NCBI GenBank assembly: GCA_944380305.1
Contig: CALWHF010000007.1
Span: forward strand, 1 to 64,000
From: an uncultured Christensenellaceae bacterium
GTDB taxonomy: Bacteria > Bacillota > Clostridia > Christensenellales > UBA3700
Direction: 5' to 3'
Length of the DNA stretch: 64,000 nt
In this document: in pieces, positions 54,870 through 63,447 of the stretch
Layout of the letters: every line of letters starts with the position of its first letter
Numbering within the stretch: the first letter of the stretch is position 1
Program-made: the position numbers and the translations under genes
The notes under the pieces: generated by a model
Databases searched by the model: none
What the model was told of the DNA's origin: nothing
Seen by the model: only the letters and a program-made list of their open reading frames with translations

Positions 54870-54916
54870 ATATTTGTTTATTTTGTTTTTTTGTAATCCC
54901 TCTCTCTGAGAGAGGC

Positions 54917-55001
54917 ATATTCGCTCAGTATATCACTGCGCAAGTCGATTATCCCTTCCGACCGCGAAAGCAACCTCTCGGCTGTGCCTCGCGGATTGCC
55001 G
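54917..55001 (-). repeat. Repeat element inserted at the T-loop of a tRNA copy
   Basis: An 85-base element whose ends (CGGCAATCCGCG on the left as transcribed, CTGAGCGAATAT on the right) recur at 54613-54687. Its first base follows GGTTCG of the truncated tRNA copy, and beyond its other end GCCTCTCTCAGAGAGAGG recalls the lost 3' end. Confidence 0.6.
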
Positions 55002-55071
55002 AACCCTCGGTACGTTTTACCGTACACACGATTTCCAATCGTGCGCCTTAGGCCAGCTCAGCCATCTCTGC
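55000..55071 (-). pseudogene. Truncated tRNA-Ser(GGA) copy
   Basis: Seventy-two bases identical to the intact tRNA at 54798-54869, from the first acceptor base to the T-loop; the 3' acceptor strand is replaced by the repeat element. It keeps an upstream promoter, so it is probably transcribed but cannot fold into a full tRNA. Confidence 0.85.
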
Positions 55072-55108
55072 ACGCTTTATATCGAGTCTCGCCTTTACGG
55101 CAAAAGTC

Positions 55109-55137
55109 ATATTACCATAATTGAACTTTTTTTGCAA
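55109..55137 (-). promoter_or_regulatory. Promoter ahead of the tRNA-Ser array
   Basis: Read leftwards: TTGCAA, 17 bases, TAATAT. Transcription would cross the truncated copy, then the intact tRNA, and stop at 54746. No better promoter is seen between the two copies. Confidence 0.65.
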
Positions 55138-55167
55138 GTAAAATGGCGATATTTAATTTTACGCGGC

Positions 55168-55193
55168 GGGACGCCTTTGAACGGGGGCGTCCC
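55168..55193 (-). terminator. Hairpin after the AAA-protease gene
   Basis: GGGACGCC/GGCGTCCC, 8-bp stem with a 10-base loop, just past the stop at 55206. It lacks a T-run, so termination may be partial. Confidence 0.5.
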
Positions 55194-55205
55194 TGTCTGC
55201 GTTTT

Positions 55206-58200
55206 TCATTCTTCGGGCGACGGGCAGTCTCCTATCAGAGCGCGGATGTCGGCGGAATTCAGACTGTTGCGCTCAAGAAGTGCCTCCGAGAGCTTGTCCG
55301 TCTCTTTTTTGTATCTGAGGATTATCTTCTCTGCACGCGCGGCTTCGTCCGAAAGCAATGCGTTGACTTTTGCGAACACCTCTCTGTCGACAGCCTCTCC
55401 GAAATAGTCGGCGACGGCAAGCCCCATATCCGACATGCCCCAGCTGCCTACCAGTTTGCACGCAACCTTGGTAGCCTTCGCGAGATCGGACGCCGCACCC
55501 GTGGACAATCCGTCCTCTTTGCCGTAATACACCGTCTCGGATACTCTGCCGCCGAGCGCGCAGCATACCGAGTCGAGCAGATCGCGTTTCGTCTCGGACA
55601 AGCCGTCTTCGTCGTCATCGGGCATCATGTAGCCGCCGTAATCGCCGCGCGATACCACGGTCAGATATACGGGCATTGACCCGCACGCCCAGCTCACCAC
55701 GGCATGTCCCGCCTCGTGCCGCGCCGTACGTCTCATCGTCTCTTTGGAATACTTCTTGATCTCGCCGTACTCTTCCCTGTCCTGCGCCTCTTCGAGCACT
55801 CTGTCGGTCAGTTTTTCCCCGCCGAGATTTTTGATCATATTGTTGACGAGAGTGCTCAGATCGCTCTGGCTGTAACCCACCGTCTTTTTCGAAAGGGTGT
55901 CGATACCCTGCGACAAGCCCGAAGGATCTATGCCGTGACGACGCAGGAAAAAGCGTATCAGCTCGGCTCTGTCGTCCTTGTCTGGCAGACCTATAAGTAT
56001 CTTTCTGTCAAAACGTCTGACGAAAGCGGGATCCAGCACTCTGCCCGAAGAACCGTCCGACTTTATATCGTAATTCGTAGCCACGAGTAATATCACGGGT
56101 CTGTTTTCGTCCGTTCTGAATCCTTCCATTTCGGAAAGAAACGCGTTGAGCAGTTGCTCTGCGGCGGAACTGCCGTCCGAACCCGTCCTCGCCTTCGCGA
56201 ACGCGTCTACCTCGTCGATGAATATTATCGAAGGCGCATATCTCCTTGCCGTCCTGAACAACCGCCTGATGCTTTCGGGTCCGTCGCCGACGTAGCGTTT
56301 GAAAAAAGAAGTTCCGTTCTTCTCGATAAACGTGACGTCGGTCTCACCCGCAAGAGCCTTTGCAAGCAATGTCTTTCCCGTACCCGGAGGGCCGTAGAGC
56401 AACACTCCTTTCGGAGCTTTATATCCTTTCGAAGTGTATTTTCTGGGATTGTTCAAATATTCGGTAAACTCGGTCAACGCTTTTTTCGCTTCGCCCGCGC
56501 CGACCACGTCTTTGAATCTCTCCCTCGGCTTGCTTATTTCCGCAACGACCCCCGACGAGTCTTCCGCCGTGACGGCGCGTCTGACATCGAGTTTTTTCGC
56601 AACTATACGCATCTCTTCTCCGCTTTTGTTTATAAGCTGTGCGCAATCGTAGCAAAGCACTTTCATAGAACGCGCGAGCTTATAGAAATTGTTTCCCGTC
56701 ACGGTCGCTTCGCGTATACCTCTGAGCTTGTCTTTCACTCCGTCGTCGTCGGGATCGTAGACCAGCACCCCTTTAGCACCCTGCATAATGAAAGTATCGA
56801 ACGCGCCCTTTTCACAGCCCTGCGCCGGATCGGCAAGAATATATACGGGCACTTCGGGATACGTCTCCCTGACGTAATTGAAAATATCCACGCCGTCGGA
56901 CTCGTTGTCGTTGAGATCGGCAGGCCTCGCGGCAGGATCTTTCTCTCCCAGTAACACGTCGAGGACGAGCGCGTCTATCTCGTTGCGGAACGCCTCTTTT
57001 ATTGCGTCTCCGTCACTTCTCGTGACGGGCTTTATACCGCCTGCATCAGCACACATTTTGCGAAAATCCTTGAAATATCTTTTATTCGCCGCCAGCAGCA
57101 CGCTGACTTTGGAACGCTTGCCGAACATGTAGGTACATCTGCCGTTTTCTCCGTCAACGATCATCTCGATTTTTTTGAGTTGCGAGACATCACCTCTCTT
57201 TCTCGAATAAAGTTCGAGCGCGTCGAAAAGCTCGCTCTCGACGAATTTCGCCGCCGCGCTCTTGACCGTCCTCGCATCGCTCCCTCCGCCCGTCGAATAT
57301 ACGATGAGCGCGGCTATGTCGTCGTAGTCACACGTTATATCCACGCCCGTATTCTCGGACGCTACTCTTATCTTGTCTCTGAGTGCGTCAACGGCAATCT
57401 CCTTGAGCGCGTACGGTTCTAGCCTGTCGAATGCTATGACCGTACCCTTTGCCCAGCAAGCCACGAGATCTTTGGGGAAATACGGCAGTCCCGTCATAGG
57501 ATCCTTGTCGTTCTCCAAAGCCGAAATAACGGAGTTTACAGACACAGACGCCAGATTTTTATATTCAGACTCCTCATAGAGATTTCTGGCTGCATTTGTT
57601 GTAAACACCAATACAGTATCTGCAAACGATACTTCGATATTAGTCGCCGAGTCCCTTATCTTGCCCGTCTCGAGTATCTGCAGAATCAGTCTTTTATTGA
57701 ACGCAGACGCTTTCTCGACCTCGTCGAAAAGGATGAAGCATCTGCCGTTTTTCTTCACGAAAGAGGTTATGCTCTGTTCTTTCAGCACAAACATTCCGTC
57801 TCCGCAGAGCACGGATCCGCCCTCGCCGTAGCCGTTCATATCCACTCTGAGAAATTTTCTGCCGTCGCAATATGGAGCCGCGCACTCTGCGAGATACGTC
57901 TTGCCGCATCCTTGCGGTCCGACAAAAAAGAATGTGGCGAGAGGTCCTTCGAGGTCTTCCCCCGACAACATCTCTGCTCCGAAATATGCTCTTGCAAAAG
58001 CATCTATCGCATGAGTCTGCCCTTTCACTTTGCCGAGCAGCTCAGCTTTCATCGCCGCAACATTCTTCTGTATTTCAATAAGAGACGGACGGTTTTTCTC
58101 TTCCCCCCTTGTTTCAGACGTAATGCCTAATGCTGCAAACGGATCGCATATTTCTGTTTCGTCGTCTTCGGCAGCATCGGGGGAACCGGCAATAACGCTG

Positions 58201-58463
58201 TCGTCCTTGCCGACGAGAAGTATCTCGACGTCGTCTTCTCCTATCCCCAAAGCGTATCCCGCCGTAACGAGCGCGCCGCATACCGAGTTATACGAAACCG
58301 AGTCGTTGCAGGCGAGTTCGAAACGCGTATTATTAAGCTCTGTTATTTTTCCATCGGGAAGTATGTCTGCAAGTGCAGATGCCAGTTTCTCAGCAGCTTT
58401 TCGCGCGCTCTCCGTCTTTTGAGTCCTCAGCCATTTGCCGTAGATCTTTACAAATACCCTCAT
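55206..58463 (-). CDS. Clp-type AAA / receiver-like / FtsH-type AAA protease fusion
   Basis: A 1085-residue soluble protein. N-terminal region of about 160 residues, unknown. First AAA (about 165-440), Clp-like: Walker A VGPQGCGKT (about 183-190), Walker B ILFDEVEKA. Residues about 455-575 look like a response-regulator receiver (DALVLDVLLG with Asp near 500, then VPVYILAD and QGAKGVLVY). Second AAA: GPPGTGKT (about 692), pore motif RYVGDGPES, IIFIDEVDA. Protease M41: HEAGH (about 918) and GAASDLAKAT, both as in FtsH. Unlike FtsH it has no N-terminal membrane helices. The start overlaps the stop of the RyR membrane protein (ATGA at 58460-58463). Probably an ATP-driven protease controlled by its partner. 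Confidence 0.85.
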   Translation of the reverse strand: MRVFVKIYGKWLRTQKTESARKAAEKLASALADILPDGKITELNNTRFELACNDSVSYNSVCGALVTAGYALGIGEDDVEILLVGKDDSVIAGSPDAAEDDETEICDPFAALGITSETRGEEKNRPSLIEIQKNVAAMKAELLGKVKGQTHAIDAFARAYFGAEMLSGEDLEGPLATFFFVGPQGCGKTYLAECAAPYCDGRKFLRVDMNGYGEGGSVLCGDGMFVLKEQSITSFVKKNGRCFILFDEVEKASAFNKRLILQILETGKIRDSATNIEVSFADTVLVFTTNAARNLYEESEYKNLASVSVNSVISALENDKDPMTGLPYFPKDLVACWAKGTVIAFDRLEPYALKEIAVDALRDKIRVASENTGVDITCDYDDIAALIVYSTGGGSDARTVKSAAAKFVESELFDALELYSRKRGDVSQLKKIEMIVDGENGRCTYMFGKRSKVSVLLAANKRYFKDFRKMCADAGGIKPVTRSDGDAIKEAFRNEIDALVLDVLLGEKDPAARPADLNDNESDGVDIFNYVRETYPEVPVYILADPAQGCEKGAFDTFIMQGAKGVLVYDPDDDGVKDKLRGIREATVTGNNFYKLARSMKVLCYDCAQLINKSGEEMRIVAKKLDVRRAVTAEDSSGVVAEISKPRERFKDVVGAGEAKKALTEFTEYLNNPRKYTSKGYKAPKGVLLYGPPGTGKTLLAKALAGETDVTFIEKNGTSFFKRYVGDGPESIRRLFRTARRYAPSIIFIDEVDAFAKARTGSDGSSAAEQLLNAFLSEMEGFRTDENRPVILLVATNYDIKSDGSSGRVLDPAFVRRFDRKILIGLPDKDDRAELIRFFLRRHGIDPSGLSQGIDTLSKKTVGYSQSDLSTLVNNMIKNLGGEKLTDRVLEEAQDREEYGEIKKYSKETMRRTARHEAGHAVVSWACGSMPVYLTVVSRGDYGGYMMPDDDEDGLSETKRDLLDSVCCALGGRVSETVYYGKEDGLSTGAASDLAKATKVACKLVGSWGMSDMGLAVADYFGEAVDREVFAKVNALLSDEAARAEKIILRYKKETDKLSEALLERNSLNSADIRALIGDCPSPEE

Positions 58464-61219
58464 ATTTTATCTCCGCATGTATTTTGTGCGAAATACGTTC
58501 GGTCTCCCGCATAAATCGCACTTAGCACGTTTATCACGTCGTATCCCTGATTATCGTGTTTCAATCTGTTATAAGGAGCAATATCGCAATGCTCTTTTAC
58601 GCCGAGTTTCTTCTGCTCTGCACGCCTGTACCCGTTAGCGACCATAAACCTGATCCACCTGTCGTGCTCTACGGCTCCTAGCTTGATCAGCACTGAAAGC
58701 GGCACAGCCGCATAATCTTTTTTATCTATGCCGAACACGATCTTTGCATACGCCGTCATAAACGGATAGAACATTTCGGCATACCTGCTTGACGCTTTGT
58801 TGTAGAACTGAAGATGATTCAGACTCCACAACGACTCGCTCGCGGCAAGATCGTCGTCTCCCAGCAACGCACTCAGATATTCTCCCGACGTATAGCTCCT
58901 GCCCTTTGTCTTATCCTCTCCGAGGCAAATCGTCCTTATATCGTCCCCGAGATTGACGCCGTTTTTCGTCAAAGTCCCCGCACTTATGCAAGAATATATG
59001 TAATTGCAATGTTTCGCCCTTCGCCAGTCGATGAGCCCGTCGTAGCTGTACATCTCGCTTGCCGCGCCGTACAACACGACCTTGACGCAAGGAAATTCCT
59101 CTTCGTCGTCCTCGCACCAGTTGATACGGTCGTAATTCTGACTGTCACGCAGATTTATTGCGATGATCTGCGGTTTGTGCCGCTCTCCGCTTGCCGTCAG
59201 CTCGTGCTTTATATCCTCTATCAGCGCGTTTGCAACGCTCACGTTGCTGTCATCGTTGCCCAGTGCCACGACTATCAGATTATAATCGTATTTTCTCTTT
59301 GCCGAACGCGAATTCGCTTGTTCGTCTGCGCTTTTCAGAAACGTCTCCGACAACGCATTGTCGTCGTTGAGATTTACCCTGAACCTTACCGTCTCGTCGC
59401 CGAAACCGTCATAAGTCGACTTCTCGCCTTTGCTGAGGAATCGCACGTCCGCTTCGCGGTGTTTTATTTTGAATACGCCGCCTAGCTCGTGCGCGTTTCT
59501 GTCGTACACGTCTGCAACAAATGGCTGAACGTCATACTTCATCAGCGGAGAATCGGCAAAAGTCTCCCTCACGTTTTCTCCTTCCCCGTGCCTGCCTGCC
59601 GCTGCGAAAACGTATGCCGCTTTCATAGTCTGTTGTCCGTTCTGTCCGAAACCGACTATCATCGCTCTGTATTCGCTTTCTTCTAACTCGCTCGCGTAAA
59701 TATCTGGGCGACTCAGTACAATATCCGTCTTCCTCCTCACGAACGATTGCGCCGCCATGTCAGCCTCGTTTATGGCGTACACCTTGAAATGACTCTTGAA
59801 CGCGTTGTATGCCTTTGAAACATACTTGGGTTCTTTACCCGTCGCCTTTGACGCGACATATCCCAGAAAACCTTTCATCGTAACTTCGTCCGAATTGTCG
59901 ACGTCTTCGGCTTTCTTGGCGAGCTCTTTGTCGAAACGAAAATCGACGTTTGCTATGTCCGTCTCCTCCGAGGACAGAAAATAGTAATTGACTACGGTGT
60001 GATAATCAATTTTGACGTATCTGTCGAAGACCGCGTTTCTCTCCTCTCTGAGCTTGTCCGCAGCCCGCTCTTTCCCCTTCGCGTCGAGGGAGGAGCGACG
60101 TATCTCCTCTTTCTTCGCGGCATATTGCGCGCTCGTGACGAAATCCGCGCCCTTTCTGACGACCGCACCTTTGGTCGCCTCGTCGGTTATCATGCCTATA
60201 TCCGAAAATACCACCTGATCGTTGACCGTCGTCTTACCCTTTTCCCAGTCAAGCGCGAAGACGTTTATCTCCGCCACGCAATCGTCTGCGCAATCCGCGT
60301 TGTACCTCTCGGCATCGTCGTAATAGTCATTTTTCACCTTTATCCGCAAAAACGCGGGTATGGACTTGCTGCGATCGTAGGTGCGGAACAGAAATCCCGA
60401 ATGCATTATGTCAAGATGAAGAGGGTTTTTGCCGTCGAAAGCGGGCTGTCCCTCTGTTCTGAGAAACACGACGGCGTACTGCCTTCTGCGGAAAAAATAC
60501 CTGTAAAACGCTCTTAGCCATGCTGCCGAAACGCTTTTTCTCTCGCCGCATTGCATTTTTCTTTTCTCATCCGCGACCAACGCGACAAGCGAATATTTTT
60601 CTTTGAGATCCTTTTTGTTTTTCTCGTCTATACTGTGGGCAAGCGCGACGCTGTCTTCGGTTATCGCGGTAAAAACGTAAATCTTCGCTCTGTTTCTCGC
60701 GGAAAAATTCACCCACGCGAACATGCTGTATATCTCGTAACTCAAGCTGAAAGTGATAAGACTGAGCGCGACGAGCCCCGCGACGAGAGACAGACCCGCA
60801 ACGATTATAGTGCGCCACGTTTCGTATATCGCGTACGACGGCAGACCGTCGAACCAGAGCCCTCCGACAGACTGGAACACCGCAAAATACAGCTGTATCG
60901 TCGCTTCCCATGTATCGTCTGGAAGATCCAGCGATCCCGCATCTCCTTCAACCGCAAAAAACGCAGTCAGAAGTTTGCTTGCGATACTGACGGCGAGCGC
61001 GATCAATATGACGGTGACTTCGGGAACGTATCTTTTCCTGATTTTCTTCCTGAGAAAAAAATAACCCCACAGAAACAGAAAATAAATCAAAGCGAGATAC
61101 AGAAATCCTCGCACGAATCCGATCGCCAGCACAAGACCTTCGCCGAGCGTAAACCATTGCTCGTACGGCAACGTCAGCAACGCCGCGAGCACGACCCCTA
61201 TCCATATAAACCTTTTCAT
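58460..61219 (-). CDS. Membrane protein with tandem NAD-binding-like domains and a C-terminal RyR domain
   Basis: A 919-residue protein. Helices at about 3-18, 28-55, 66-90 and 136-162, with a re-entrant-like stretch YFAVFQSVGGLWFDG (about 111-125) between the last two, recalling a channel pore loop. A first degenerate RCK/TrkA-like unit starts RAKIYVFTAITEDSVALAHS (about 178). A second has MIVGFGQNGQQTMKAA (about 517), a GxGxxG-type nucleotide site. Near the end VEHDRWIRFMVANGY to IAPYNRLKHDNQGYD (about 850-905) matches the RyR repeat domain (PF02026). Likely a ligand-gated membrane sensor or channel. The ATG at 61219 has GGGGGAG. Coupled to the protease gene. Confidence 0.78.
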   Translation of the reverse strand: MKRFIWIGVVLAALLTLPYEQWFTLGEGLVLAIGFVRGFLYLALIYFLFLWGYFFLRKKIRKRYVPEVTVILIALAVSIASKLLTAFFAVEGDAGSLDLPDDTWEATIQLYFAVFQSVGGLWFDGLPSYAIYETWRTIIVAGLSLVAGLVALSLITFSLSYEIYSMFAWVNFSARNRAKIYVFTAITEDSVALAHSIDEKNKKDLKEKYSLVALVADEKRKMQCGERKSVSAAWLRAFYRYFFRRRQYAVVFLRTEGQPAFDGKNPLHLDIMHSGFLFRTYDRSKSIPAFLRIKVKNDYYDDAERYNADCADDCVAEINVFALDWEKGKTTVNDQVVFSDIGMITDEATKGAVVRKGADFVTSAQYAAKKEEIRRSSLDAKGKERAADKLREERNAVFDRYVKIDYHTVVNYYFLSSEETDIANVDFRFDKELAKKAEDVDNSDEVTMKGFLGYVASKATGKEPKYVSKAYNAFKSHFKVYAINEADMAAQSFVRRKTDIVLSRPDIYASELEESEYRAMIVGFGQNGQQTMKAAYVFAAAGRHGEGENVRETFADSPLMKYDVQPFVADVYDRNAHELGGVFKIKHREADVRFLSKGEKSTYDGFGDETVRFRVNLNDDNALSETFLKSADEQANSRSAKRKYDYNLIVVALGNDDSNVSVANALIEDIKHELTASGERHKPQIIAINLRDSQNYDRINWCEDDEEEFPCVKVVLYGAASEMYSYDGLIDWRRAKHCNYIYSCISAGTLTKNGVNLGDDIRTICLGEDKTKGRSYTSGEYLSALLGDDDLAASESLWSLNHLQFYNKASSRYAEMFYPFMTAYAKIVFGIDKKDYAAVPLSVLIKLGAVEHDRWIRFMVANGYRRAEQKKLGVKEHCDIAPYNRLKHDNQGYDVINVLSAIYAGDRTYFAQNTCGDKI

Positions 61220-61344
61220 AAATTCTCCCCCGCATACGGTATAAAAGTCCCGAAACGCGCGCGCCCGCATCTCAGGGACGAATAACGCGGCAAAAACCAC
61301 ACTCCGTTTCCCTTACGTCTCGCGCGCCCGTGCGTTACAAAAAT

Positions 61345-61373
61345 ATTTTACAATATGTTTTATAACTTGTCAA
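61345..61373 (-). promoter_or_regulatory. Promoter of the RyR/AAA-protease operon
   Basis: Read leftwards: TTGACA, 17 bases, TAAAAT. The leader is about 120 bases. This is a housekeeping-type promoter. Confidence 0.88.
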
Positions 61374-61422
61374 TATTCGACCGTGCCGACAAAGCAGCCG
61401 AAAATCCGATCCCGCTTCAAAT

Positions 61423-61445
61423 AAAAAAATCCCGCCTTTCGGCGG
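61423..61445 (-). terminator. Terminator of the anion permease gene
   Basis: On the minus strand CCGCC-GAAA-GGCGG with a GAAA tetraloop, followed by GATTTTTTTA. Confidence 0.92.
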
Positions 61446-61466
61446 AAAGAATGCAAAAACAATGCC

Positions 61467-62780
61467 TCACAACACCGCGTAACACGTCAGATAACCGAAG
61501 CCCGTCAGTATAAGCAAAAATCCGAAATTGAGCGCAAGGAACAGCAGAACGTATTTTTTAGTATCTCCCGGCATCAGTTTGCGGTATGTGTTGAGCGTGA
61601 TAAGACTAGCAAGCGACGCTATCGGCGTGCCGAGTCCGCCCAGATTGACCGCGATCAGAAGTCTTGCGTAATCAGTAGTGAATCTCGACAACAGCACCGC
61701 GCTGGGCACGTTGCTTATCACCTGACACGACAGTATCCCGAACGCGAGCGGATCTATTTCCATCAGCTTTCCGAGAAATTGTTGCACAGGCTCTATCCTC
61801 GACATGTTTCCCGAAAACACGAAGAACGCGCAGAAGGTCAGCAACAGACCATAGTCCACTTTGAGTATCGACCTGAAATCCAGCACGAGCAGCGCGAGCG
61901 TGACCGCAAGCAGTCCCCAGTAATACGGGAATATGCGGAAGACGATAAGTACTGATACGACGAAAAGCACGGCGTATACCGCAACTCTCCACGCCTTTGG
62001 TGCGGGGCGTTTCTTCGTCGTCACTTCAACCTTTTCGGGCTTAACGAACATACACGTCCCCAGTATAAGCAAAAATGCCGCGGCGAAAGGCAATGCCGTT
62101 ATCGTGAAGAACTCCGCCGCTCCGATATTGAAAAACGAATAGAGATAGAGGTTCTGAGGATTGCCGAACGGCGTCAGCATGCCGCCGAGGTTCGCTGCAA
62201 TGTTCTGCATTATGAACGTAAACGCCATGTACCTCTTGCCGTTGCACGACTCGAGCACGAAATACCCTAGCGGCAAAAATGTGACGAGAGCCATATCGTT
62301 CGCCATTATCATCGAGCCGAAATATGTAACGAAAACAAGCGAAACGACAACCGTCCTTATGCTCTTGAAACGCCTGACGATAACATCGGCGAGCCATACG
62401 AAAAAGCGGATATTCTTGAATGCCGCCACCACGGCAAGAGTGCAGAAAAGACAAGAGAGAGTGCGCCAGTCGAAATACCCCGCATACTCCTCGTCGAACG
62501 GAACAAAAAAGCAAGTGACCGTCGCCGCGATTATCGCAATGATCAGCACGGCGTTCGCCTTGAGAAAATTCTTGACGTCCTGTTTGCGGAAAAGCTTTTT
62601 GATCCTTACTCTTTCCGCGTGAGCCTCGTGTCCTTTGAGCGGCGGTACGGCGTCCGCACCGCTGGTCACATCGGCAACGCTCGGCAAGTTATTCTCTCCG
62701 ACCTCTTCGCTCTCAACGGAATTTTCCTGCCCGTGTCCGTTATCCGCATTTATAATATCGGTTTTCTTTTCTTCTTCCAT
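61467..62780 (-). CDS. SLC13/ArsB-type anion permease
   Basis: A 437-residue protein of the ion transporter superfamily with about eleven helices. Recognisable are SMIMANDMALVTFLPLG, AANLGGMLTPFGNPQNLYLY and VISNVPSAVLLSRFT, a pair of inverted-repeat signature loops (the second an SNVP-type motif) as in Na+/dicarboxylate and arsenite permeases. The first 75 residues are hydrophilic and acidic, longer than usual. Substrate uncertain (dicarboxylate, citrate or sulfate). The ATG at 62780 has GAGGGG upstream; the longer open frame crosses the promoter. Confidence 0.88.
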   Translation of the reverse strand: MEEEKKTDIINADNGHGQENSVESEEVGENNLPSVADVTSGADAVPPLKGHEAHAERVRIKKLFRKQDVKNFLKANAVLIIAIIAATVTCFFVPFDEEYAGYFDWRTLSCLFCTLAVVAAFKNIRFFVWLADVIVRRFKSIRTVVVSLVFVTYFGSMIMANDMALVTFLPLGYFVLESCNGKRYMAFTFIMQNIAANLGGMLTPFGNPQNLYLYSFFNIGAAEFFTITALPFAAAFLLILGTCMFVKPEKVEVTTKKRPAPKAWRVAVYAVLFVVSVLIVFRIFPYYWGLLAVTLALLVLDFRSILKVDYGLLLTFCAFFVFSGNMSRIEPVQQFLGKLMEIDPLAFGILSCQVISNVPSAVLLSRFTTDYARLLIAVNLGGLGTPIASLASLITLNTYRKLMPGDTKKYVLLFLALNFGFLLILTGFGYLTCYAVL

Positions 62781-62814
62781 TTGCAGAAGACCCCTCACCC
62801 GTTTTCCGTCAATG

Positions 62815-62843
62815 AGTATATACCTTTGCGCGCGGCGGGTCAA
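62815..62843 (-). promoter_or_regulatory. Promoter of the anion permease gene
   Basis: Read leftwards: TTGACC, 17 bases, TATACT. Confidence 0.85.
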
Positions 62844-62866
62844 CGGTTTTACATACGTTCGCGCGC

Positions 62867-62895
62867 AAAAAAACGCGCCCGCATGAGCGGACGCG
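62867..62895 (-). terminator. Terminator of the zinc-ribbon membrane protein gene
   Basis: On the minus strand CGCGTCCGC/GCGGGCGCG (one G-T pair), loop TCAT, seven T. Confidence 0.88.
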
Positions 62896-62902
62896 CGCCT
62901 TT

Positions 62903-63436
62903 TCATTTTGCCGATCTTATCTCTTCGACCGTTGCCTCTCTGACATAACCGCAATAGGGGCAGAACACTTTGCCGTCGGCGTATTCCATCATAGCATTGC
63001 AGGACGGACACTTGCCTACGAGTACCCTCTCCCTGGGTCTTTGCTTTCTGACCGACGCCGTCAGGATCTCTCCGTCGAACACATATCCCGTCAGATACCT
63101 CTTTTCTATCACCTTTCGGATGTCGGCGGCTATCTTTTGTTTAGGCTTGCCGAACTGTGCCGCGAGCGCGTCCACTGTAACGGTGCCCTCGCATTCTATC
63201 GCGCTGACGAGCGACGCACGGAATCTGCCCTCGCCGTACATCACCCATGCCAAAGGACAACCGTAGAAACCGAGCACGGTAAACGCTATGCCTATCGCCA
63301 TGACCGCCCATATCTTATTCGACGCGCCGAGTACTATCATCGGCACGCCCGCAACAAGCATTACCGACAGCACCACCGCGAGCCAAAAAGTTTTGTTTGC
63401 CGCCTTTGAGGCGTTTTTTATATTGTCGTTTTCCAT
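62903..63436 (-). CDS. Membrane protein with winged-helix-like segment and C-terminal zinc ribbon
   Basis: A 177-residue protein: two helices (about 15-33 and 38-56), a segment of about 55 residues that looks like a winged helix (CEGTVTVDALAAQFGKPKQK), and a zinc ribbon with CPSCN and CPYCG. The arrangement suggests a membrane-bound cytoplasmic sensor or adaptor. No exact family recognised. The ATG at 63436 has only a weak GAGA site, and it lies 11 bases after the nitroreductase stop, so they are co-transcribed. Confidence 0.72.
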   Translation of the reverse strand: MENDNIKNASKAANKTFWLAVVLSVMLVAGVPMIVLGASNKIWAVMAIGIAFTVLGFYGCPLAWVMYGEGRFRASLVSAIECEGTVTVDALAAQFGKPKQKIAADIRKVIEKRYLTGYVFDGEILTASVRKQRPRERVLVGKCPSCNAMMEYADGKVFCPYCGYVREATVEEIRSAK

Positions 63437-63447
63437 AATCTCTGCGG

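Larger units (their letters stand above)
54525..55071. repeat. Array of tRNA-derived and palindromic repeats around tRNA-Ser
   Basis: Contains one intact tRNA-Ser(GGA), a 72-base exact copy of its 5' part 202 bases away, two inverted near-copies of its 3' end (54525-54566 and 54710-54742), two copies of the same terminator hairpin, and two copies of an element bounded by ATATTCGCTCAG and CGCGGATTGCCG (54613-54687 and 54917-55001). The remaining bases from 54271 to 54524 show no feature. Confidence 0.8.

Noticed and set aside
54641..55051. 136-codon frame across the tRNA region
   Set aside because: Runs through a tRNA gene and repeats on the opposite strand.
54525..55071. CRISPR array
   Set aside because: Repeats are few, unequal in spacing, tRNA-derived and palindromic; no cas genes are in the window.
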